From positions 1 through 41,848 of the forward strand of contig CAIQOJ010000130.1 in assembly GCA_903873395.1 (NCBI GenBank): DNA of 41,848 bases. Direction: 5' to 3'. The DNA is from an uncultured Acidimicrobiaceae bacterium (lineage in GTDB: Bacteria; Actinomycetota; Acidimicrobiia; Acidimicrobiales; RAAP-2). Within the stretch, counting starts at the first letter, position 1. Each line of letters begins with the position of its first letter. Shown piece by piece: positions 26,494-33,728 of the stretch. Below the pieces are notes generated by a model, which saw only the letters and a program-made list of their open reading frames with translations, was not told where the DNA came from and made no database searches. The translations under genes and the position numbers were made by a program.

Positions 26494-27257
26494 CGGCCTC
26501 CTCCTGTGTGTGAAGACGACGAAAACGAGGCTGGGGCCGATGAAGGGCCCGGCCCTGAAGGGCGGACATCCTCATCTGCTCGGCTGAGTGTTGCCACCGT
26601 CGACGCCAGATCGGCGGCGGCCTCGTCGAGAAGTGCCATGCCCGACTCGGCCGAGGCCCCGGTGGGGTCGCCTAGGACGCCGGAGGCCGAGATGGCCCGG
26701 ACGCCGTGTTCGGTCAACTCGGGAAGGAGTTCTGCGCCCGTCCTCAGATCCCCGGGGACCGCCTTGTCGAGAGCCACTCGAGCGGGGTCGAGAGCGAGCA
26801 GTAGCGATGTCTCGGTGGCTCCGGCATGAAGATCACCGCCCCAGCGAGGCCACCAACCGCGCACGGATCGTCCTTCGGCGGTCAAGCGACCTAGCGCCCT
26901 GCCCAGCGGGCCGGCATTGCCGCCGTGCGTGCACGCCAGCACGACGTGGGAGAAGGCGATGGTGGCTGAGCGACAGATCTCGACCAGGAGCAGTTCCGTG
27001 GCCTCCTGTCCGATGGAGAGGGTGCCCGGGAAGTCCTGGTGCTCACCCGATGACCCGTAGGGGACAGCCGGGGCGACGACGATCCGGGGCTCGAGCAGTG
27101 CTGCCCGCACGACCACGGCCTCAGCAATCTCGGTGTCGGTAGTCAAGGGCAGATGTAAGCCGTGCTGCTCGGTAGCCCCGAGCGGGATGACCAAGACGTC
27201 ACCAGAGGCCGCCCGGTCGCTCGCTTCGGGCCAGGCCATGTCGGCCAAGTGGGTCAC
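26490..27257 (-). CDS. mftE: MftE, creatininase-family peptidase
   Basis: This 255-aa creatininase-fold amidohydrolase has the expected metal ligands: Glu/His in LGATEQHG, Asp in TTDTEIA, His in SSGEHQDFPGTLS, the HGGN motif and Glu in HAGATETSL. MftE cuts the modified MftA precursor to release the C-terminal Val-Tyr derived AHDP, the cofactor core. It overlaps genes on both sides by 4 bp, so it is translationally coupled within the operon. The last 25 residues are a Ser/Pro-rich, low-complexity tail not needed for the fold. Confidence 0.93.
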   Translation of the reverse strand: MTHLADMAWPEASDRAASGDVLVIPLGATEQHGLHLPLTTDTEIAEAVVVRAALLEPRIVVAPAVPYGSSGEHQDFPGTLSIGQEATELLLVEICRSATIAFSHVVLACTHGGNAGPLGRALGRLTAEGRSVRGWWPRWGGDLHAGATETSLLLALDPARVALDKAVPGDLRTGAELLPELTEHGVRAISASGVLGDPTGASAESGMALLDEAAADLASTVATLSRADEDVRPSGPGPSSAPASFSSSSHTGGGR

Positions 27258-28180
27258 TGGGCTCCCCCGACGGCATCCGTGTCATCGAGATACCCGTGTC
27301 GAGCCAGGAATGCCAGCACGATGTCAGCGGCCTCGGCACTGCTGCCGGGTTCGACCACGGTGGGCGGGTCGTGGGCCACCTGGACGCCAGTCAGGTCGCG
27401 GAGACGCAGGCGGGCATCGGAGGCGCTCGGCGCCGGCTGGACTCGGGTGGGGGGCCGAAAGGGTGCTGGGGCGCCGATGTGGAGGAGGCCAGAGGCCGAA
27501 GTGGCATCGAGCGATCGGTCGACGGGCAAGGGGGTGTCGGCGGCAGCTAGGGCGCCGGCGAGTGAGGCCCGTCGGAGGCGCACGCCGGCTCCTTCCACCG
27601 AGCACACCGCCGGAAGTGGGACCGAGAGGCGTTCGCGCCAACCACCGTCGAGTCGGCGCTCAGCGATCAAGCGTCGGCCCTCGGCCTCGGGAGAGGCATC
27701 GTGGGCCAGCGCCACGAGTCCGAGCGCCTGGGCCGCGCCTAGCTCGTGGGCCAGATAGGCCGGAAGGGCACCGGTCCCTCGATCGATCGAGCGGTCGCCA
27801 CAGAGCACGACAGATGGATGCCCGAACGGTGCCATGGCGTCCACCAGAGCCCTGGCCAGTTGGCGCTCGTCACCGGCCAGCTCACCCACATAGCGGTGGC
27901 CGTCTCCTTCATCGCCCAGGGGAAGACGGACCAGTTCGACACCAAGTCCGGCCACCTCGCGCAAGACCGGCTCGATCGAGGCGGGTCCCGCGGCCAACAC
28001 CACGACCCGACCGTTCCAGGCCTCAGCCAGGCGCAGTGCGTGTTCCAGGGCGGCGGCATCGGCCGGTGTCAGGGCGACACCGAGGCGGTCCCTGGTGATC
28101 GTTCCGGCCAGTGGGTCGACATGAGGACGAAGGTCGGTGATGCGCAGGCAGGCGACCAAAAGCGGGACGTCGGTGCTCAT
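27254..28180 (-). CDS. etfB: Electron transfer flavoprotein beta subunit (FixA/EtfB type)
   Basis: This 308-aa protein follows the ETF-beta pattern: LLVACLRITDLRPHVDP at the N-terminus, ALEHALRLAEAWNGRVVVLAAGP, then CGDRSIDRGTGALPAYLAHELG and SVEGAGVRLRRASL. EtfB binds AMP and pairs with EtfA, which holds FAD, to move electrons between dehydrogenases and a membrane quinone reductase. I prefer ATG 28180, 4 nt after the fixX stop; an ATG at 28216 would overlap fixX by 32 bp. The protein is divergent and longer than usual (about 260). Its place inside a mycofactocin operon with etfA, fixC and fixX suggests a dedicated set. Confidence 0.85.
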   Translation of the reverse strand: MSTDVPLLVACLRITDLRPHVDPLAGTITRDRLGVALTPADAAALEHALRLAEAWNGRVVVLAAGPASIEPVLREVAGLGVELVRLPLGDEGDGHRYVGELAGDERQLARALVDAMAPFGHPSVVLCGDRSIDRGTGALPAYLAHELGAAQALGLVALAHDASPEAEGRRLIAERRLDGGWRERLSVPLPAVCSVEGAGVRLRRASLAGALAAADTPLPVDRSLDATSASGLLHIGAPAPFRPPTRVQPAPSASDARLRLRDLTGVQVAHDPPTVVEPGSSAEAADIVLAFLARHGYLDDTDAVGGAQ

Positions 28181-28184
28181 CGGC

Positions 28185-28493
28185 TCATCCGTTGTGGAAG
28201 ACGACACCGAAGCCACCGTCGGGATAGGTCCAGGTCAGGGCTCCTTCGCTGTTGCACACCATGTAACAGGTGCCACATTCGAAGCACTGCTCGTAGTTGA
28301 ACAGGATGCCGCCGTCAGCGGTTGGGGCGAAGAGGTTGGCCGGGCAGGCCGACACGCACGCCTTGGTGGTGCATGAGCGGCAGACATCGGCATCGACGGT
28401 GATGTGGGCCCGCTGGCCCACCCGGAAGTCGACGGTGGCCATGCGCTCGTCGAAGGAGATGCCCTGCCAGCGTCGTGGCTCCGTGGCGCTCAT
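28185..28493 (-). CDS. fixX: FixX-type ferredoxin-like protein
   Basis: This 102-aa protein matches FixX closely in layout: HITVDADVCRSCTTKACVSACPANLF, FNYEQCFECGTCYMVC, then the C-terminal LTWTYPDGGFGVVFHNG. Eight Cys are present, in a C-x2-C-x4-C-x3-CP group and a C-x2-C-x2-C-x3-C group. FixX supplies the iron-sulfur centre that, together with FixC, makes an ETF:quinone oxidoreductase. The ATG overlaps the fixC stop by 4 bp, as expected for partner subunits. Confidence 0.93.
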   Translation of the reverse strand: MSATEPRRWQGISFDERMATVDFRVGQRAHITVDADVCRSCTTKACVSACPANLFAPTADGGILFNYEQCFECGTCYMVCNSEGALTWTYPDGGFGVVFHNG

Positions 28494-29800
28494 CCGAAGA
28501 TCCTCAGGCCACGCAGCGTGTCGGCGGCCAGCTGGTGCAGCTTCACGCCGTGCTTGGCCGCGGCCCGTCGGGTCATCGACAGGCCGCCAGCCTTGGGTGT
28601 CGGATTCGTCACGGTGAACATCCCTTCGGCGAGGTCGCAGATGAGCCCCGGATAGCGCTGTTGGACCCGGTCCGACAGCACGAGAGACGGGGCCTTGCGC
28701 AATCGCTTGTGATCGGTGAGCACGAAGTTCGACTCCAGGTCGGCCCGATAGGAGGCGAGGCCCCGGGCCGAGGTGTCGCCGGCGACCAATGCCCGGTCAG
28801 CCGCCTGGCCGGCGGCCCACCCTGACCCGATGGCGAAGTTCACCCCTTCGAGCCACAAGCCTGCAGCCAGCGTCATGGCCGCAGCATCACCAGCAATGAG
28901 CAGCCCATCGGCAGCCAGCGGCGGCATGGTGTCATAGCCGCCCTCGGGGATGAGATGGGCCGAGTACTCGCGAAGCGTCGAGCCTCGCAGGAGAGGGGCG
29001 ATGGTCGGATGAGCGGTGAGATCAGAGATGAGCGCTTCGGGCCGTACTCCTGATGCCGCCAGTTGAGGAAGTGAGACGACGACACCGACGCTGATCGAGT
29101 CGGTGTTGGTGTAGAGGAACCCACCCCCAGGGATGGCCCGGGTGCAGCCCAGGATCTCCATGTCGACCCCTTCGTCGCTGGCCAGACCGAAGCGCTCCTC
29201 GATGACCGAGGGAGGTAGATGGTGCACCTCTTTGACACCGAGGGTGTGATGCGAGGCCTCGGCTCGGGGGAGCAGGCCCGCCTCTTTGGCCAGAAAGGAG
29301 TTGACGCCATCGCAGGCGATGACCACAGGTGCGTGCAGCTCGGCACCGTCACGATCGGTGCGAACCCCGGTCACGCGGCCCGAGGCATCACGCACGAGGC
29401 CGGTGGCCGTCGTAGACGTGAGTAGGCGGGCACCGGCTCCGGTGGCCTTCTCGGCCAGCCAGGCGTCGAAGTGGCACCGCAAGGTCGTCATCCCGTTGTA
29501 GGGGGCTTCACCCCATGCCTGGGTGCGGAAGTCGACCGACACGGACTGTGTGGGGGTCATCATCACTGTGGAGCGACGGACCACCCAGCGCTCGACCGGC
29601 ACTTCTTCCCACCAGCCCGGCACCATGTCGTCGAGCACTCGGCCATAGACCACGCCGCCGTAGACGTTTTTGGCTCCAGGGAACTGGCCGCGCTCGACCA
29701 TGATGACCGAGCGGCCTGCCCGGGCCAGGGCCAAGGCAGCAGATGCTCCGGCGGGACCGGCTCCGACCACGATGGCGTCGCAGGTGATGTGGTCAGTCAC
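28490..29800 (-). CDS. fixC: FixC-type flavoprotein, ETF:quinone oxidoreductase large subunit
   Basis: This 436-aa FAD protein starts at GTG 29800, where AGGAGG lies 6 nt upstream; the open frame upstream to 29821 has no such site. The Rossmann motif is DAIVVGAGPAGASAALALAR, followed by VERGQFPGAKNVYGGVVY, a mid-protein VIACDGVNSFLAKEAGL, and the second FAD motif DGLLIAGDAAAMTLAAGLWLEGVNFAIGSG. This is the FixC/ETF-QO family, which takes electrons from ETF and, with FixX, reduces membrane quinone. It overlaps etfA by 8 bp and fixX by 4 bp. Confidence 0.92.
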   Translation of the reverse strand: MTDHITCDAIVVGAGPAGASAALALARAGRSVIMVERGQFPGAKNVYGGVVYGRVLDDMVPGWWEEVPVERWVVRRSTVMMTPTQSVSVDFRTQAWGEAPYNGMTTLRCHFDAWLAEKATGAGARLLTSTTATGLVRDASGRVTGVRTDRDGAELHAPVVIACDGVNSFLAKEAGLLPRAEASHHTLGVKEVHHLPPSVIEERFGLASDEGVDMEILGCTRAIPGGGFLYTNTDSISVGVVVSLPQLAASGVRPEALISDLTAHPTIAPLLRGSTLREYSAHLIPEGGYDTMPPLAADGLLIAGDAAAMTLAAGLWLEGVNFAIGSGWAAGQAADRALVAGDTSARGLASYRADLESNFVLTDHKRLRKAPSLVLSDRVQQRYPGLICDLAEGMFTVTNPTPKAGGLSMTRRAAAKHGVKLHQLAADTLRGLRIFG

Positions 29801-30926
29801 TAGATCCTCCTGCAGGCCCACCTGCGCTGGAGCGCTCCAGGGTCGTGTGGCTCAACTCGTTGGGCACGTCCACTCCGAGCCGATGCGCCAGTTCGACGAG
29901 GAGTGCCCCGGCATCGGCAACAACGCCCAGGTCGGCCAGTGCGGTCATGGGGCACGACGGATCGAGGTTGACGCTGATGACGTGGCGAGGGGCACCGAGT
30001 CCGCCGGTGTGCTGGGTGGCGCCAGAGATCCCGAGGGCGATGTACAGATCAGGGTTCACGGTGATCCCGGTGGTGCCGATCTGGCGTTCGTAGGTTGTCC
30101 AGCCAGCATCGGTGGCCACCCGAGTGGCCCCGGCGGAACCACCCAGGGCGGCCGCGACGCCGGTCAGCAAGGTGAAGGCCGACGTGGCATGTGCGTCATC
30201 GAGGCCGGTGACGAGCCCCGCTCCGCCCGCCATGACCCGTGTTGCGTCAGTCAGATCCATGGTCTTGAGGTCTGGTGCGAGCAACGCAAGGAGGTCAGGG
30301 TCGCCAGCCGTGGGACCGCCGAGGCCCCGATCGGCCGTTGGGGACTCCATGACCATGTCGAACCTGGTGAGCGTGGCTGACGCCGGCGTTGTGCCGTGTG
30401 GCCCTGCCTGGTTGCTTCGAGCCAGGGTGACGACGGCTGGGCCGGTGACCTCGATGGGAACCATGACCTTGTCATCGATGCGGGCGACCACGGCTCGCAC
30501 CCCGAGCGATGCATCTCCGGGGCCCAACTGTGCTGACGGGCCCAACTGTGCTGACGGGTCCAACTGTGATGACAGGCTCGGCGATTCGATCACGTCGGCG
30601 GAGAAGATTCGTCCGAGGAGCGGGCGGTCGAGGATGGCGGCCAAGCGAGGAGCCAGGTCACGCCCGTCTGCGGAGGCCGCCAGGATGATCAGATGCACGT
30701 CCTCCACCAGGGGAGCCAAGGCGGCAGCCAAGGCGGCGGGACGGAATCCCGGGCCGGTGTCACACCAGCGCACCTCTCGCGCTGAGGTCAAGGCTCCAGC
30801 TGCTTCCTCGGCGCCGTGTCCAACCACCACAGCCCGGCCGCCAGCATCCGTCACCGCTTCGGCGGCCCACAGGGGGATCCGTCCCTCGCGAGTGACGACG
30901 ATGGCCACGGATGCCGATGACGTCAC
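29793..30926 (-). CDS. etfA: Electron transfer flavoprotein alpha subunit (FixB/EtfA type)
   Basis: This 377-aa protein starts at GTG 30926, overlapping the upstream flavoprotein gene (GTGA). The C-terminal FAD domain is clear: VMAGGAGLVTG, ATRVATDAGWTTYERQIGTTG, NPDLYIALGISGATQH and VISVNLDPSCPM. The N-terminal domain is more divergent. Between them lies a low-complexity insert QLDPSAQLGPSAQLGPGD made by an 18-bp tandem repeat. EtfA carries the FAD that shuttles electrons to the ETF:quinone oxidoreductase. Partner etfB lies two genes downstream; the order etfA-fixC-fixX-etfB is unusual compared with fixABCX. Confidence 0.92.
   Translation of the reverse strand: MTSSASVAIVVTREGRIPLWAAEAVTDAGGRAVVVGHGAEEAAGALTSAREVRWCDTGPGFRPAALAAALAPLVEDVHLIILAASADGRDLAPRLAAILDRPLLGRIFSADVIESPSLSSQLDPSAQLGPSAQLGPGDASLGVRAVVARIDDKVMVPIEVTGPAVVTLARSNQAGPHGTTPASATLTRFDMVMESPTADRGLGGPTAGDPDLLALLAPDLKTMDLTDATRVMAGGAGLVTGLDDAHATSAFTLLTGVAAALGGSAGATRVATDAGWTTYERQIGTTGITVNPDLYIALGISGATQHTGGLGAPRHVISVNLDPSCPMTALADLGVVADAGALLVELAHRLGVDVPNELSHTTLERSSAGGPAGGSSD
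30523..30576. repeat. 3 x 18-bp in-frame tandem repeat within etfA
   Basis: Units at 30523-30540, 30541-30558 and 30559-30576 (the first two identical, cccaactgtgctgacggg) encode a repeated six-residue QLGPSA-like linker between the N-terminal and FAD domains of EtfA. The frame is kept. Confidence 0.92.
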
Positions 30927-32887
30927 AGGTTCACCGCCACGCGCTGACCCTCGATGACGGCAGCATGGGCTCGTCTGGGGCTCACGCAATCGCCTACCCG
31001 GTGGACCTCGAACGGCTCGTTGCGCAGTTCATGGAACAGGCTGTCTTCGGCCTGCTGGTGGACGGCGCACACCACCCAATCGCAGATCCGCTCCTCGTCA
31101 GTGCCGGTGGGGTGGTGTTGGAGGCTGAGCGTGATCGGCCCTTCGTCACCCGGGCGGGACACGCCCATGGGCACGAGATCCGTGCTTTGGACGATGCCGC
31201 GATCGTGGGCCTTGACGTTCCAGGTCTCCATGTCCAAGGTGACCCCAAGGTCCTGGCCGACGACCATGCCATTGGTCACGATCTCCACGACGCAACCTCG
31301 GTCGGCGAGGAGTTCGGCCACCGAGGTGGCTTGATGGAAGCCGAGTTCGTCTACAACCACGACCCGCCCTTCGGGGTGGGCCCGGCCTTCCAAGACGTCG
31401 CGCACGTCGACCACCCGGCCGTCATCACCCGCCCACCAAGGACGCAGTGGTCGAGCACCGGTGGCCACCACGACGGCATCGGGTGCTTCGCCGCGGATGG
31501 TGGCCGCAGTCGCATCGACACCGGTTCGGATCTCCACGCCTTCGCGTTTGGCGGCGGCGATGAGGTTACGGGCGATATCGAAGAACTCGGCCCGACTGGG
31601 CACAATAGCTGCCACATGTGCTTGACCGCCGAGACGGACATGGCGCTCGAGTAGGACCACCTGGTGACCTCGCTCGGCCGCAGTGACCGCAGCCTGGAGC
31701 CCGCCGGGACCGCCGCCGACCACGACGACCTTCTTGTGGCGCCGGGGAGCGGGCAAGGGGACGGACTCCTTGCCGGTCCGAGGGTTCTCGATGCAGCCGA
31801 GCCATCGGTTGAGCCCCATGCGCCCGACGCACTCTTGGTTGCACGACAGGCAGGTACGGATGTCGCTGGCATGTCCCGACCGGGCCTTGGCGGCAAAATC
31901 CGGGTCGGCGATCTGGCCCCGAACGACACCAACCATGTCGCACAGGCCATCGGCCAGGGCTCGGTCGGCCTGGAGCGGATCCTTGAACCGGCCCACGCCG
32001 ACCACCGGCAGATCGACGGCAGCGCGGATGGCACTGGGAATGAACATGGCGTAGCCCGGCGGGATCTGCATGGAGGCTTCGATCATGTAGAGGGTGGCCG
32101 TGGCCACACCGATCGACGTGTTGATGTAGTCGACCTGACCGGTGGCCTCGACCATCCGGGCGATGGCCACGGCGTCATCGATGGTGGTGCCGCCCTCGAT
32201 CAGCTCGTCGCCACAGATGCGCACGCCCAAGGCTTTGTCGGCCCCGATGGTCGAGCGCACGGCGTCCACCAGCTCGAGAAGTAGACGTGCGCGATTGGCC
32301 AGTGATCCGCCGTAGGCGTCGGTCCGGTGATTGGTGGCTGGCGACAGGAAGCCGCGCACGATCGAGGAGTGCGAGCACTGGAGCTCGATGCCGTCAAAGC
32401 CTCCTGCCATGCAGTGGGCGCTCACCAGTGCGTAGCCGTCGATGATCTCCCGGATCTCATGCTCCTCGACGGCCTTGGGCACCTCACGAAAGAGCGGGTC
32501 AGGAACGGGTGATGGTGCCCACACCGGAAGGCGGGAGTACATCGAGGAGGCCTGGCCTCCGTTGTGATTGATCTGGGCGAAGATCGGCACTCCGTGGGCG
32601 TGCACGCGTTCGGTGATCCGCCGGTAGCCCTCGACGACTTCTGGATGGAAACCGTGGATCAGCTTCTCGTAGGGCCAGTCGGTCGGATGCGTCGAGTGCT
32701 CTTCGGTGATGATGAGCCCGGCCCCACCGATGGCCCGAGCCTCGTAGTAGGCAGCATGCTGCTCAGTGGGCACGCCATGGGTGGCGTAGTTGGTCAGGTG
32801 TGCAGAAAAGAGGACTCGATTGGTCACCGTCACCGGCCCGAGCCGGAGCGGTGTGAAGAGGTGGCGGTACGCGCCTGCGCTACTCAT
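30923..32887 (-). CDS. Mycofactocin-system OYE/FadH-family flavoprotein (second copy in operon)
   Basis: This 654-aa protein has the layout of 2,4-dienoyl-CoA reductase FadH: an N-terminal FMN TIM barrel (about 1-340; FTPLRLGPVTVTNRVLFSAH, FAQINHNGGQ, GFLSPATNHRTDAYGGSLAN), a 4Fe-4S motif CLSCNQEC...C (C-x2-C-x3-C-x11-C), and a FAD/NAD domain (VVVVGGGPGGLQAA). The catalytic Tyr and His of FadH appear not to be conserved (CSHSSIVRGF and TSIGVATA at those places). NCBI families TIGR03996/TIGR03997 describe such proteins as tied to mycofactocin; I assign by memory of those families plus context. The role is unknown: electron transfer between mycofactocin and ETF is an inference. GTGA overlap with etfA supports partnership. 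Confidence 0.88.
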   Translation of the reverse strand: MSSAGAYRHLFTPLRLGPVTVTNRVLFSAHLTNYATHGVPTEQHAAYYEARAIGGAGLIITEEHSTHPTDWPYEKLIHGFHPEVVEGYRRITERVHAHGVPIFAQINHNGGQASSMYSRLPVWAPSPVPDPLFREVPKAVEEHEIREIIDGYALVSAHCMAGGFDGIELQCSHSSIVRGFLSPATNHRTDAYGGSLANRARLLLELVDAVRSTIGADKALGVRICGDELIEGGTTIDDAVAIARMVEATGQVDYINTSIGVATATLYMIEASMQIPPGYAMFIPSAIRAAVDLPVVGVGRFKDPLQADRALADGLCDMVGVVRGQIADPDFAAKARSGHASDIRTCLSCNQECVGRMGLNRWLGCIENPRTGKESVPLPAPRRHKKVVVVGGGPGGLQAAVTAAERGHQVVLLERHVRLGGQAHVAAIVPSRAEFFDIARNLIAAAKREGVEIRTGVDATAATIRGEAPDAVVVATGARPLRPWWAGDDGRVVDVRDVLEGRAHPEGRVVVVDELGFHQATSVAELLADRGCVVEIVTNGMVVGQDLGVTLDMETWNVKAHDRGIVQSTDLVPMGVSRPGDEGPITLSLQHHPTGTDEERICDWVVCAVHQQAEDSLFHELRNEPFEVHRVGDCVSPRRAHAAVIEGQRVAVNL

Positions 32888-32900
32888 GGTCTACCGGCCG

Positions 32901-33728
32901 TCATCGGTTCGTTGCTCCCGCGTCAACGGTCATGGTGAGACCGGTCACGAATCGAGACTCGTCCGAGGCCAAGAACAGCACGGCGTCGGACACATCATCG
33001 ACGCCGATCAGCGTGGCGGGCAGCGCGTTGTCGAACAGGGGTCCAGTTGCCGGCTGGTCCTCGATGTAGCCGGTGAGCGGCACCATGCCTCCCAGCATGG
33101 TGGTGCCCACTCCGGTCGGGTGCAGCGAGTTCACCCGGATCTTGCGGGGAGCCAACTCGTTGGCCAGGCTCCGCATGATGCCCACTACCCCGTGCTTGGA
33201 GGCGACATAGGGGGTGAGGAAGGGCAGACCTTTGAGACCTGACGTGGAGCTGATGAGGATCAACGATCCGCCACCTGGTGCCACAACGTGGGGGAGTGCG
33301 GCCTGACAGGTGTTCCATACACCGGTCAGGTTGATGCCGATCACCGTCTCCCAGAGTTCAGGGGTGATCTCGTCCCAACGCTGCGTGGAGACCACCCCGG
33401 CATTGGCTACCACCACATCGAGCCGACCGAATGCACCTACCCCTGCGGCTACCGCTTCGACCATGCCGGCTGCGTCGCGCACATCGACTTCAGTGGTGTG
33501 GACGCCAGCCCCGGTGGCAGCCACCTGGCGCGCCGTCTCTTCGAGATCGGCAGTGGTGGCGGTGTCGTAACCCAGGTGCGGGACGGGACCGCAGACGTCG
33601 ACCAAGATCAGGTCGGCACCCTCCTCGGCCAGGCGCACCGCATGGTTGCGTCCCTGTCCTCGGGCTGCCCCTGTCACCAGTGCCACCTTGCCCGACAATC
33701 GTCCAGGGCGCGACTCGGTCGAACTCAT
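32901..33728 (-). CDS. Mycofactocin-coupled SDR family oxidoreductase
   Basis: This 275-aa SDR matches the mycofactocin-coupled subfamily (TIGR03971 type): LSGKVALVTGAARGQGRNHAVRLAEEGADLILVD, then a roughly 25-residue insertion (CGPVPHLGYDTATTADLEET). NAG is at VVANAGV, the Ser is in LILISSTSGLKG, and YxxxK is in YVASKHG. In structures of this subfamily the insertion shields NAD so it is not exchanged, and an external acceptor, mycofactocin, is required. The likely reaction is oxidation of a secondary alcohol, such as a carveol-type compound, to a ketone. Its ATG overlaps the upstream flavoprotein stop (ATGA). Confidence 0.93.
   Translation of the reverse strand: MSSTESRPGRLSGKVALVTGAARGQGRNHAVRLAEEGADLILVDVCGPVPHLGYDTATTADLEETARQVAATGAGVHTTEVDVRDAAGMVEAVAAGVGAFGRLDVVVANAGVVSTQRWDEITPELWETVIGINLTGVWNTCQAALPHVVAPGGGSLILISSTSGLKGLPFLTPYVASKHGVVGIMRSLANELAPRKIRVNSLHPTGVGTTMLGGMVPLTGYIEDQPATGPLFDNALPATLIGVDDVSDAVLFLASDESRFVTGLTMTVDAGATNR

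Noticed and set aside
28490-30926. Nitrogen-fixation or carnitine-type fixABCX operon
   Set aside because: The genes are embedded in and coupled to the mycofactocin operon, in a different order, with no nif or cai genes near.
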